A stretch of 64,000 nucleotides of DNA, from contig JAFUIO010000025.1 of assembly GCA_017468425.1 (NCBI GenBank), positions 49,325 through 113,324 of the forward strand, given 5' to 3'. The position numbers were made by a program, and so were the translations under genes. The stretch comes from Clostridia bacterium (GTDB lineage Bacteria; Bacillota; Clostridia; Oscillospirales; Acutalibacteraceae). The notes under the pieces are model-generated. The model was not told where the DNA came from and ran no database searches. It saw nothing but the letters and a program-made list of their open reading frames with translations. Below, piece by piece: positions 24,274-33,707 of the stretch (its first letter is position 1; the number at the start of each line of letters is the position of its first letter).

Positions 24274-25341
24274 ATGAATAAAATCAAAGAATCAAAAAAA
24301 TATAAGTTCACTCTCGTAATAATTGCTCTTGTTGTATTTTTCAGAGCATATCTTTTGTCTGACAGAAGACACGTGGGCTTGGCAGGATTTTATCCTTTGG
24401 AATTTGAGTTTTCTGTTCAGAGTGTTGTCTTGCTTTCTCTTCTTGCAGTTTTTGCCGTTATGGCATCTCGTGTTATTACAAAGTTAGGGAAAAAGTACGG
24501 TGACGCGGTGCAGTATGTTTCTCTTTTACTTGTAGCAGAACCGTTGCTTTTTGCAAAGCAGGAAAACTGTGTGAATCTTTTTATCTGGATTATCGGTCTG
24601 CTTTTTGTTCTCAGTATGATTGCAGAAAAATTATCTGTTCTCAAAGAAATAACACTTATAGTTTTCTTGTTCGTTTCCTGCTTGCTTTCAGAAAATGCAA
24701 TTTTCCTTTTCGTTGCTCCTGCAATTGTGCTTTATGTTGCAGGTGATATTGAAAAACTTGCAACAGATACAAAGAAAATTATTGCATTGATTGTTTCAGC
24801 CATCGCAACAGGTGCAGGTGTTTTTCTTAATGATTATCTTGTGAAAAACGTTCCTGTTTTTGACAGCTTTATAAAAGAATATTCATTCCGTGATTATGTT
24901 TATTTTAAGCACATTGAATATGAAAACATATTCCTTTTCTTCTTTGCAATTCCGACTGTGATTTTTGCTGTTAAATTCTTTGCGGAATTATTCAGAAATA
25001 ACAACCTTGTTGTTGAGAAAACTGATAAAAAAGCAAGCTCTTCTTATTCACCGATACCTGCTGTTGTTGCTGTGGTTGCAGCGTATGCTCTCTCGGTAGC
25101 AGGCTTTATTGTGGCAGGAAGCAGTGCTTTTTATACAATAAACTATATTGTTCCTGCAGCGGTAATTTCTATGCTTGTCAGTAAAAATAAAGTTGCGGAA
25201 AAAGCACTTGAAAAAACCAATACATTTTTATCAGAACATTCTTTTGCCGTTATTGTGACAGTAGTTCTGGTGTGCTATATTTCTGTAAGAGTTTTCTTTA
25301 AAGATATTGATAACCTTGCAACATTTATTATAACATTTTAA
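24274..25341 (+). CDS. Second multi-spanning membrane protein of the operon
   Basis: A 355-residue protein with about eight to ten hydrophobic segments and few polar motifs. AAGGAGAG (24258-24265) favours ATG 24274 over the GTG at 24265. An early external loop has SDRRHVGLAGFYPLEFEF, and a middle loop has SFIKEYSFRDYVYFKH. No recognised family. It follows the preceding gene by 14 bases and is similar in size and style, suggesting a pair acting together in the membrane. An 87-base gap follows, where I see no terminator. Confidence 0.65.
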   Translation: MNKIKESKKYKFTLVIIALVVFFRAYLLSDRRHVGLAGFYPLEFEFSVQSVVLLSLLAVFAVMASRVITKLGKKYGDAVQYVSLLLVAEPLLFAKQENCVNLFIWIIGLLFVLSMIAEKLSVLKEITLIVFLFVSCLLSENAIFLFVAPAIVLYVAGDIEKLATDTKKIIALIVSAIATGAGVFLNDYLVKNVPVFDSFIKEYSFRDYVYFKHIEYENIFLFFFAIPTVIFAVKFFAELFRNNNLVVEKTDKKASSSYSPIPAVVAVVAAYALSVAGFIVAGSSAFYTINYIVPAAVISMLVSKNKVAEKALEKTNTFLSEHSFAVIVTVVLVCYISVRVFFKDIDNLATFIITF

Positions 25342-25428
25342 AGCAACGCAGATATTTTAACAGGCAATGTCACCATTTTTCTGTTTTTATAACCATAGTA
25401 TGTTTTACATCAAAGAGGTATCTTGTTA

Positions 25429-27888
25429 ATGAACAAAGACAACATTGAAACCGTATTTCTTACGGTGGGGACAAGTGAACAGAAATTGATGAGTGAAAAA
25501 CTGATTGACGAAATCAGCCGCAGATATTCACTTGATATTAATGTTGTCTGTGACGGTGATTACGGCTCAAGAATCGGCTCGGGCGGAGCTTTGCTGAATG
25601 TTATTGAAAAAAATTATGACCATGGCAGAAAACTGCTTGTTATAAATTCAGGCGGAATGAGCAAGAGGTCAATAAATTATTCGGTAAGAGGCAAGATTTT
25701 TGCCAACCTTATGTATGAAGGCAACACGGTTTCTCTGCTTGAATTGCTTGTAAAAAACGCAAAACGTGTGCTTGATAAAATCACACAAGGTGTTATAGTT
25801 TGTTGCAGTGATATTCTTGTGAATACGGAAAACATTGAAAACACTTTTGAAAACAACGCAGGTCTTTGCGTGAAAACTGATTTTGAAACAGGCTCACGTC
25901 ACGGGGTAATGCTGTGCGATGACGAAAATATTATGCAGGAGTATCCTCATAAAATAAATAAAGAAGACCTTGAGAAAAAATGTAAAGAATATAATTGCAA
26001 CTGTGCATTGGTTGACACAGGGTTTATTTATTTCAATGACGGATTATCGTATGCACTGAAAAAAACTGCAGAAGAAAAAAACATAATAAAAGTATTATCA
26101 GAAAATAAAATTGACCTTAACCTTTATCCTGAAATTATTGCATTGCTTGCAGAAAAAATAAATAAAGATGAGTTTCTGTTTTCTTCTTTGCAGAACGATG
26201 CTCATCTTGCAATAAGAAAAATTCTCTTTGATGTAATTTCTCCTTTTTCACTTGAAGTAAGAGTGCTTGAAAAACAGAAATTTGTTCATATGGGAACACT
26301 TAAAGAATCGCTTGATAATATAATTGAAATTTCAGGCGAAAGAGATTCATATCTGAAACTCAATAGCTTTGTTCCCTGCGATTGTGTTGTGGGGGAAAAT
26401 ACAGTTCTTGATAATGTTATTCTTGAGAGCGGTTGTAAAATCGGTTCAGGTTGTATTGTGAGTGATATTTCACTTGATAAAAATACGGTAATCGGAGATA
26501 ACAAAGCTCTTTGCGGAATTAAACTCTGCGACGGCAGTTTCGTTTCGGTTATGTGCGATATAAACGAAAATCCCAAAGAAAAAATAAACGGCACGGAAAT
26601 CTGGAATATTCCGAGATTTTATAAAGGCAGCACATATGCGGAATCTCTAATGAAGCTTTTGTCGTCGTCAGACGAAGAAAAAATAAGCCTTGAAGATTGC
26701 ACACGAAATGCAGATGCATCATATTATCTTACGCGTGTCAAATATATCGGGGATATGATTTCGTACAAAACAAATCCTGAATATATAAAACTCAGGGAAA
26801 AAATTATCAGTAATTTTTTTGAAAATAAAAATAAACTTTCCCGCCTTGAAAGTAAAAAAAATAAGGTTTTAATTAATCTGCCGGTAAGAGTGAATCTTTC
26901 AGGCACATGGACAGATGCAATGCCTTATTGCACAGATAACGGCGGAGAAGTTGTAAATATAGCCGTGAATGTTGACGGTGAAAAACCCATATGGGTTGAA
27001 CTTGAAAAACTTGATGAAAAAGTTATTGAATTCCGAAGTGAAAATTCAGAAGAAGTTTTTGAATTCAAAAAAACAACAGATGACCTGTCTGATTTCAATC
27101 TGCACAGAGCAGTGCTTCAGACAATCGGAATAGATGAAAATACTGTAATTGAAAACGGTTTCAGACTAACCACAAAGGTTTTGTCTATAGATAAAGGCTC
27201 AGGCCTCGGCACAAGCAGTATATTGCTCAGCGGATGTTTCAAAGCCTTCAATGAAATGTTCTGCCTGGGATTTGATGAAGATGAAATTCTCCGTATGGTA
27301 TTTGTGGCAGAGCAGATAATGAAAACAGGCGGTGGCTGGCAGGACCAGGCGGGAGGAATTTTCCCGGGAGTAAAAGTGACTTCTTCTTCGGCAGGGCCTG
27401 AACAGAAACTGACAGTTAAAGAAATAACCGTAACGGAAAAGTTTAAAATTTTCTTTTCTGAAAAAGTTATTCTTGTTCCCACGGGGCAGAGACATTTCGG
27501 CAGATTTATTGTGGGCGATGTTGTCAACAGATATCTTGAAAAAAATGAAGAATCTTTATACGGTCACAAAAAAATAAAAGAACTGAATTTCAGTGTTATT
27601 AAAAGTATTGAGGAAAATGATTCTGAAGGTTTTATAAATTGTCTTAACGAGCATTTCAGGTTGCTCAGAAAAATATCACCTGAAATAACAAACGAAAAAA
27701 TTGATGAGCTTGTAAAAAAACTTCTTGAAAATTGTGCAGATGCAGTTTCAATATGCGGTGCAGGCGGAGGCGGTTATCTTCTTGCGGTTTTAAAGGAAGA
27801 CGTAACTGCAGAAAAAGTTCAGCAATTTATTGAAAATAATTTTGAAGCAATCGGCGGAAAAGTTAAAAGATTAGATATTTCATATTGA
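25429..27888 (+). CDS. L-fucokinase/sugar-1-phosphate nucleotidyltransferase-like fusion with GHMP kinase domain
   Basis: The 819-residue product has two enzymatic halves. The N-terminal half (about 1-400) is of the L-fucokinase/FKP nucleotidyltransferase type, with the glycine loop SRIGSGGALLNVI (about 46-58) and a left-handed-helix-like stretch near 320-380 with repeated hydrophobic hexads (NTVLDNVILESG). The C-terminal half (about 485-819) is a GHMP kinase: PVRVNLSGTWTDA, KGSGLGTSSILLSG (phosphate loop, about 589-602) and SICGAGGGGYLLAV. Known FKP enzymes phosphorylate L-fucose and convert it to GDP-fucose; related ones act on heptoses. The sugar here is unknown. ATG 25429 fits AAAGAGG (25412-25418). 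It sits just before the radical SAM genes. Confidence 0.85.
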   Translation: MNKDNIETVFLTVGTSEQKLMSEKLIDEISRRYSLDINVVCDGDYGSRIGSGGALLNVIEKNYDHGRKLLVINSGGMSKRSINYSVRGKIFANLMYEGNTVSLLELLVKNAKRVLDKITQGVIVCCSDILVNTENIENTFENNAGLCVKTDFETGSRHGVMLCDDENIMQEYPHKINKEDLEKKCKEYNCNCALVDTGFIYFNDGLSYALKKTAEEKNIIKVLSENKIDLNLYPEIIALLAEKINKDEFLFSSLQNDAHLAIRKILFDVISPFSLEVRVLEKQKFVHMGTLKESLDNIIEISGERDSYLKLNSFVPCDCVVGENTVLDNVILESGCKIGSGCIVSDISLDKNTVIGDNKALCGIKLCDGSFVSVMCDINENPKEKINGTEIWNIPRFYKGSTYAESLMKLLSSSDEEKISLEDCTRNADASYYLTRVKYIGDMISYKTNPEYIKLREKIISNFFENKNKLSRLESKKNKVLINLPVRVNLSGTWTDAMPYCTDNGGEVVNIAVNVDGEKPIWVELEKLDEKVIEFRSENSEEVFEFKKTTDDLSDFNLHRAVLQTIGIDENTVIENGFRLTTKVLSIDKGSGLGTSSILLSGCFKAFNEMFCLGFDEDEILRMVFVAEQIMKTGGGWQDQAGGIFPGVKVTSSSAGPEQKLTVKEITVTEKFKIFFSEKVILVPTGQRHFGRFIVGDVVNRYLEKNEESLYGHKKIKELNFSVIKSIEENDSEGFINCLNEHFRLLRKISPEITNEKIDELVKKLLENCADAVSICGAGGGGYLLAVLKEDVTAEKVQQFIENNFEAIGGKVKRLDISY

Positions 27889-27910
27889 TGAAGAATGGAT
27901 GTTTTCGGCT

Positions 27911-29827
27911 ATGAAAAAGAATGTTTATCTTGTTCAGGCAAGCTGCCTTTACGGCAACACATATTACCTGCCTTACGCGGTGGGTATGCTTGTTGCATTT
28001 GCTATGAACGATGAAAAAGTAAAAAGTAAATATGATTTCAAGAGAATTATATATAGCCTTGAAGATATAGACGAGAGCATTAAGAGCCTTGAAAATCCGC
28101 AGCTTGTAGGCTTCTCCAATTCTATATGGAATTACAGCTATAACCTTGAATACGCAAGGAAACTCAAAGAAGTATATCCTGATTGTGTAATTGAATTCGG
28201 CGGACATCACGTACCTCCCACAACGGAATTTCTTGAAAAATATGATTTTATCGATATCCTTGTTCACAGAAAAGGCGAAGAAGCATTCAGAGATGTTCTT
28301 CTCTGCCTTGATGAAAACGGTGATTTTTCAAAAATACCTAATATTTCTTACAGAGATGAAAATAGAAAACCTGTGCAGACGGAAGAAAAGAAAATTACAA
28401 TTTCTGATTATCCGTCACCTTATCTTACAGGTGTGTTTGATGAAATTTTGAAGAATAAAGATTATCGCTTTTCATGTGTGCTTGAAACCAACCGCGGTTG
28501 CCCTTATAACTGTTGCTATTGCGACTGGGGCGAACTGAATTCAAAAGTGCGTCTGTTCCCGCTTGAAAAAGTTCTTAAAGAACTTGAGTGGATGTCAGAG
28601 CACGAAATGGAATTTGTTTATTGCGTTGATGCAAACTTCGGAATGTTTGAGCGTGATGAAATTATTGCAAACAAGCTGGTTGAACTAAAAGAAACAAAAG
28701 GTTATCCTAACCGTTTGCAGGTATCTTATGCAAAGAATGAAATTGACCGCGTTTTCAGAATAAACAAGCTTCTTGCAGAACACGGAATCGGCAAAGGCGC
28801 AACCCTTGCAATGCAGAGCCTTGAAGAAAAAGTTCTTGAAAATGTGGGCAGAGTGAATATATCAAAGGAGCAGTATGCAAACCAGATTGCCCGTTACAGA
28901 AGTTCGGGTATTTCAACTTATACTGAACTTATTCTCGGCCTTCCGGGAGAAACTCTTGATACTTTCTGCCACGGCTTGTGCGAAATTCTTGAACTCGGTC
29001 AGCACAGCTCGGTAAGTGCTTATTACTGTGAATTGCTTCCCAATTCAACTCTTGCAAGTCCTGAGTTTATGGAGAAATATAAAATAAAAATTGTCACAAC
29101 TTCTCTTAATCAGTATCACTGCGAAAGTATGGATGACGTGCTTTCAGGTGCTTCAAGTATAGTTGTGGGTACAGACACAATGAGTGTTGATGACTGGATT
29201 AAAGCAAATGAATTTTCAACTTGTGTTCAGTCTTTCCATCACTTCGGAATTATGCAGTGCATTGCAATGTATATCCGCAAAGAATTAAACATTTCTTATT
29301 ACGATTTTTATAAATCTCTTCACAAGTTTATTGAAGAAGAAAGTGTATTCTGCAAACCGCTTTTTAAAATGGTATCAGAAGTTCTTCATAATTTTGTTGA
29401 CGGAAAAGGCGGACTTGTTTATCAGAACGATATTTTCGGTAAAATTACTTATCCCCTTGAAGAAGCAGTATTTCTTCACTGCCTTTACGATTCGGTAGAC
29501 TTTTATGATGAGATGCGCACATTTATAAAAAGATATATAGAGGATGAAGAAATGCTTGATGAATTATTCAGATATCAGATGTCTGTTGTTTTAAGACCGC
29601 TGCACAACGATTATGCAGTGCCTTTCTCATATAAATTCAGAGATTATTTTGATGCAATTCTCTGCAATTCCTACATTCCTCTTGAAAAAGAAAATGTTAT
29701 ATATAATTTCTCCACTCCTTTTGATACAAAGGATTGGATAGAATACGCAAAAGAAATAATCTGGTTCGGCAGAAGAAACGGCAGAATGATGTTCTCAAGT
29801 ATGCCGAACAAAATAGAAGAAATATAG
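27911..29827 (+). CDS. B12-binding-type radical SAM protein, paralogue 1
   Basis: A 638-residue protein. Residues 1-150 form a Rossmann-like, B12-binding-type domain (YYLPYAVGMLVAF, GFSNSIWNYSYNL, EFGGHHVPP), but no DxHxxG cobalamin His motif is visible. The radical SAM core (about 185-400) has Cys197-x3-Cys201-x2-Cys204 in NRGCPYNCCYCDWG, then YCVDANFGMFERDE and TELILGLPGET. About 230 further residues form a helical C-terminal domain shared by all four paralogues. Such enzymes cleave S-adenosylmethionine for radical methylation, rearrangement or epimerisation. ATG 27911 matches the MKKN start of its sisters; ATG 27899 is also possible. The kinase gene ends 22 bases upstream. Confidence 0.85.
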   Translation: MKKNVYLVQASCLYGNTYYLPYAVGMLVAFAMNDEKVKSKYDFKRIIYSLEDIDESIKSLENPQLVGFSNSIWNYSYNLEYARKLKEVYPDCVIEFGGHHVPPTTEFLEKYDFIDILVHRKGEEAFRDVLLCLDENGDFSKIPNISYRDENRKPVQTEEKKITISDYPSPYLTGVFDEILKNKDYRFSCVLETNRGCPYNCCYCDWGELNSKVRLFPLEKVLKELEWMSEHEMEFVYCVDANFGMFERDEIIANKLVELKETKGYPNRLQVSYAKNEIDRVFRINKLLAEHGIGKGATLAMQSLEEKVLENVGRVNISKEQYANQIARYRSSGISTYTELILGLPGETLDTFCHGLCEILELGQHSSVSAYYCELLPNSTLASPEFMEKYKIKIVTTSLNQYHCESMDDVLSGASSIVVGTDTMSVDDWIKANEFSTCVQSFHHFGIMQCIAMYIRKELNISYYDFYKSLHKFIEEESVFCKPLFKMVSEVLHNFVDGKGGLVYQNDIFGKITYPLEEAVFLHCLYDSVDFYDEMRTFIKRYIEDEEMLDELFRYQMSVVLRPLHNDYAVPFSYKFRDYFDAILCNSYIPLEKENVIYNFSTPFDTKDWIEYAKEIIWFGRRNGRMMFSSMPNKIEEI

Positions 29828-29860
29828 AAAAATATTCTGAAAGAAAAGAGGTGATTTGCT

Positions 29861-31762
29861 CTGAAAAATTTATATATGGTGCAGCCTAACTCACAGTACG
29901 GAAATTCAATTTATTTCCCTTACGCTGCAGGAACACTTGTGGCATATGCATTCAGGGATGAAAAAGTAAAGAGCGAATTCACCTTTAAATCTTTTATATA
30001 TAAAAAATCTGACATAGATGAAGTTGTTGAAAGTTTTGAAAATCCTTGTGTTGTAGGTTTTTCCTGTTATGTGTGGAACTACGAATACAACAAAGTTTTA
30101 GCAAAAAAAATCAAAGAAAAATATCCTTACTGTAAAATCATTTTCGGCGGACATCAGATTTACAGAGAGAGCGATGTTTTAAAAAGCGATTTTATTGACT
30201 TTGCAATTTTCGGCGAGGGCGAAGAAATTTTCAGAAAACTTCTTCTGTTTATAGCAGGTAAAGAAACAGCAGAAAATATTCCCAACATTATGTATAAAAT
30301 CGGGAATGAAATTGTTTTCACAGAAAAGAAACGTGCAGATATTCCTGAAAGAATTTCACCTTATCTTGAAGGATATTTTGATGAACTTGCGGAAAAAGAA
30401 GAACTTGAATTTTCTGCAATTCTTGAAACAAACAGAGGCTGCCCCAACAAATGTGCTTTCTGCGATTGGGGTAACGAAAAAGCCAAAGTAAGGCTTTATG
30501 ATATCGAAACGGTCAAAGCAGAAATTGACTGGATGAGCAGAAATAAAATTGAATACTGTTATTGTGCAGATGCAAACTTCGGACTTTTTGAAAGAGATGA
30601 AGATATTATAGAATATATGATTGAAAGAAACTGTGAAAACGGATATCCGCAGAAGTTTCAGGCAACATATTCCAAAAATAATTCAGAAACGGTTTTCAGA
30701 ATCAACAAACGTCTGAATGACGCGGGAATGTGCAAGGGTGCAACTCTTTCTTTCCAGTCACTGCACCAGAAAGTGCTTGATAATATTTACAGAAAAAATA
30801 TGCCCATAGAAAGTTTCCATGAGCTTATGAGCATGTACAACAAAAACGGTATCGGTTCATATTCGGAAATTATTCTCGGACTTCCCGGCGAAACATATGA
30901 AAGTTTCCGCGACGGAATGGAACAGCTTCTTGAATGCGGTCAGCACATGTCAATAAATTTCTTCAACTGTGAACTTCTGATGAATTCGATTATGAATGAC
31001 CCTGAATATATGAAGAAATATGAAATTGAATATGCAGTTACAGAGCAGCATCAGTACCACGTTGTGCCTGATAAAAGAGATGTTACGGAATTTTCGCGTA
31101 TAGTTGTTTCTACTTCAGCAATGTCAAAAGAGATGTGGATAAAGAGCAATATTTTTGCAGTGTTTGTAAGGGCGTTCCACAACCTGGGACTTTTCCAGTG
31201 CATTGCGATTTATCTTTATTATGAAAGAAAAATAAAGTATTCGGAGTTTTACGAAAACCTTATTGAATATGCGGTGAAAAATCCCGATACTATCTGCGGA
31301 AAAATTTATTCGTGGCTTGAAGAAAAGTACAGAGAAGTTCTGTCAGACGCAGGGTCACTTACATGTACTGTTGATGGTTACGGTGAACTTACATGGCCAC
31401 TTGATGAAGGAGCTTTTCTCAAAGCTATGAAAAACAGAGATGAATTCTACAGCGAAATGAATTCATTCCTTGAAGAATATTTTGATGACAAAAAATTGTT
31501 TGAAGAACTTTTGAGTTATCAGAAAAATATAGTGAAAAATCCTTTTTCAAAAGGTGCGGTGCTTGAACTTGATTATGATTTTTATTTGTATTTTTCAAAT
31601 ATTTATCAGAACAATTACAAACCTCTTGAAGAGAGAAAGCACAGAATAAAAATTGATTCGTCCGATACTCCCGGTGACCTGCCCGAATATGCGAAGAAGA
31701 TTGTGTGGTACGGCAGAAAAGGCGGACAGAATATTATTAAAAAAATAGAGTATATTGATTAA
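29861..31762 (+). CDS. B12-binding-type radical SAM protein, paralogue 2 (probable CTG start)
   Basis: About 634 residues with the same layout as paralogue 1. GFSCYVWNYEYN and FGGHQIYRE lie in the N-terminal domain, and the iron-sulphur site NRGCPNKCAFCDWGNE starts at Cys194, followed by ADANFGLFERDE and SEIILGLPGET. The start is unusual. GAGGTG (29848-29853) lies 7 bases before CTG 29861, which would begin xKNLYMVQPNSQYGNS, aligned with MKKNVYLVQ and MKNVYLVQPNN of the sisters. No ATG, GTG or TTG is in frame until ATG 29876, which has no ribosome site and would remove the first strand. Gap to paralogue 1 is 33 bases. Confidence 0.82.
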   Translation: MKNLYMVQPNSQYGNSIYFPYAAGTLVAYAFRDEKVKSEFTFKSFIYKKSDIDEVVESFENPCVVGFSCYVWNYEYNKVLAKKIKEKYPYCKIIFGGHQIYRESDVLKSDFIDFAIFGEGEEIFRKLLLFIAGKETAENIPNIMYKIGNEIVFTEKKRADIPERISPYLEGYFDELAEKEELEFSAILETNRGCPNKCAFCDWGNEKAKVRLYDIETVKAEIDWMSRNKIEYCYCADANFGLFERDEDIIEYMIERNCENGYPQKFQATYSKNNSETVFRINKRLNDAGMCKGATLSFQSLHQKVLDNIYRKNMPIESFHELMSMYNKNGIGSYSEIILGLPGETYESFRDGMEQLLECGQHMSINFFNCELLMNSIMNDPEYMKKYEIEYAVTEQHQYHVVPDKRDVTEFSRIVVSTSAMSKEMWIKSNIFAVFVRAFHNLGLFQCIAIYLYYERKIKYSEFYENLIEYAVKNPDTICGKIYSWLEEKYREVLSDAGSLTCTVDGYGELTWPLDEGAFLKAMKNRDEFYSEMNSFLEEYFDDKKLFEELLSYQKNIVKNPFSKGAVLELDYDFYLYFSNIYQNNYKPLEERKHRIKIDSSDTPGDLPEYAKKIVWYGRKGGQNIIKKIEYID

Positions 31763-31781
31763 AAAGTGTGGTGTTAAGTGT

Positions 31782-33686
31782 ATGAAAAAGAATATATATT
31801 TTATTCAACCTAATACACTGCTTGGCAATTCCATTTATTACCCGTATGCTGTTGGGGTTCTGGCCTCTTATGCATTGCAGTTTGAAGATATAAACAGTGA
31901 ATATGAATTGGCAGGAATTATTTTTAAGGAAGATTCATCTGAAGATGTAATGTCTGCAATCAAAGACCCTTTTCTTGTTGGATTTTCGAACTATTTCTGG
32001 AATTATAATTACAACCTTGAACAGGCAAAAAAAATAAAAGAAAAATATCCCGAATGTACAATTGTTTTTGGCGGTCATCAGGTATCGAGAGAATCTGATT
32101 TTCTTCAGAAATATCCCTTTATAGATGTTCTTATTTTCGGCGAAGGTGAAATTCCTTTCACAAGAATTTTAAGAGCATTGTCTGCGGGCAGAACACTTGA
32201 AGGAATACCAAATATTTCTTACAGAAATTCAGACGGTGAAATTTTAAGAGGAGAAGATAAGGCAGAAGGTGTGGAAAATTATCCGTCGCCTTATCTTACA
32301 GGTATTTTTGATAAACTTCTGAACGTTCCTGAAAATCTCGAATTCAACGCACAGCTTGAAACAAACAGAGGATGTCCTTATCATTGTTCTTTCTGCGATT
32401 GGTGTGACTATGATTTACCTATGCGATTATTCCCGATGGAAAGGGTAAAGAAAGATCTGGAATGGATTTCCGAACACAACATTTCATATTGTATGTGCGT
32501 TGACTCAAACTTTGGTTTATTCCCGCGTGATGAAGAAATTGCAGAGTTTGCCGTTTCGATGAAAAAGAAAAACGGTTTCCCTGATAAATTCGGTGCTTGT
32601 TTTGCAAAAGATAAAACGGACAGAATTTTCACAATAAACAAACTTTTCAACGATGTAGGAATGAGCAAAGGTGTGTCACTTGCTTTCCAGAGTATGTCAG
32701 AAGAAGTCCTTGAAAATATTTCACGTAAAAATATGAACAAGGATAAACTTTCAGACCAGCTTGAACTTTATCACAAAGCGGGTATTCCCACTTACACAGA
32801 ACTTATTTTAGGTCTTCCCGGAGAAACTCTTAAAAGTTTTTCAGAGGGAATCTGTGAACTTCTGGAAAGAGGTCAGCACGATTCTATCAATGTTTTCAGA
32901 TGTGAAGTTTATCCTAACTCTACTCTTTCAAACAAAGATTATATGAAAAAGTTCGGAATAAAAACTGCAATAAACAAACTCAATATCAACCATTGTGCAA
33001 TTGACAGTGCAGTTTTTTCAGGCGGACTTGAATATATTATTGAAACTTCAACAATGAGTGAAGAAGACCTTGTGAAAGCAACAATTTTCTCGGCATGTAT
33101 ACAGAGTATCCATTGCCACGGACTTCTGCAGTGCTTTGCAATTTATCTTCACAACGCAAAAGGTGTGCCCTATTATAATTTCTATGATGCTTTCATAAAT
33201 TATTTTTCGAAACGTGAAGGCGTAATAGGTGATACAATAAGACGCATCAGTAAATGCATTAAATCTACTGCTCACAGTGAAGTTGATTTGTCATATATCA
33301 ACCGCGAATTCGGCGATATCACATGGCCTTATGAAGAAGCAATGCTTCTTGATTATATTTATAAACTTGATGATTTTTACAAAGAAGCGGAAGAATTTAT
33401 AAAAGGCTACGGCATTGAAGAAGATGTTATGGGAGAACTGATGTCTTACCAGAAAAACACTATTGTAGTGCCGTCTTCAAACGATGTGACAGAAAAGTAC
33501 AGCTACGACTGGAAAACTTATTTTTATAATATACTTGCAAATAAAGATGCAAAACTTGAAAAGCAGGAAACAGAACTTCACTTCTTTGCAGAAGATGTAC
33601 CTGCTGATTGGAAAAACTATGCAAAGAAAATAATCTGGTACGGAAGAAGAAATAAAAAGACTATCCGTGTTGTAGAAAAAGTTTAA
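31782..33686 (+). CDS. B12-binding-type radical SAM protein, paralogue 3
   Basis: About 634 residues, closest in style to paralogue 2: GNSIYYPYAVGVLASYAL, GFSNYFWNYNYNLEQAKK and FGGHQVSRESDF in the N-terminal domain; NRGCPYHCSFCDWCDY (cluster Cys starting at 198); VDSNFGLFPRDEEI; TELILGLPGETL; and the family hallmark ELLERGQHDSINVFRCE. The start is taken at ATG 31782 (MKKNIYF) by comparison with its sisters, although a TTG at 31755 overlapping the previous gene is possible and the ribosome site is weak. The extra Cys three residues after the third cluster ligand is specific to this copy. Confidence 0.83.
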   Translation: MKKNIYFIQPNTLLGNSIYYPYAVGVLASYALQFEDINSEYELAGIIFKEDSSEDVMSAIKDPFLVGFSNYFWNYNYNLEQAKKIKEKYPECTIVFGGHQVSRESDFLQKYPFIDVLIFGEGEIPFTRILRALSAGRTLEGIPNISYRNSDGEILRGEDKAEGVENYPSPYLTGIFDKLLNVPENLEFNAQLETNRGCPYHCSFCDWCDYDLPMRLFPMERVKKDLEWISEHNISYCMCVDSNFGLFPRDEEIAEFAVSMKKKNGFPDKFGACFAKDKTDRIFTINKLFNDVGMSKGVSLAFQSMSEEVLENISRKNMNKDKLSDQLELYHKAGIPTYTELILGLPGETLKSFSEGICELLERGQHDSINVFRCEVYPNSTLSNKDYMKKFGIKTAINKLNINHCAIDSAVFSGGLEYIIETSTMSEEDLVKATIFSACIQSIHCHGLLQCFAIYLHNAKGVPYYNFYDAFINYFSKREGVIGDTIRRISKCIKSTAHSEVDLSYINREFGDITWPYEEAMLLDYIYKLDDFYKEAEEFIKGYGIEEDVMGELMSYQKNTIVVPSSNDVTEKYSYDWKTYFYNILANKDAKLEKQETELHFFAEDVPADWKNYAKKIIWYGRRNKKTIRVVEKV

Positions 33687-33707
33687 AAAACAAGGAGGGG
33701 AAGAAAA

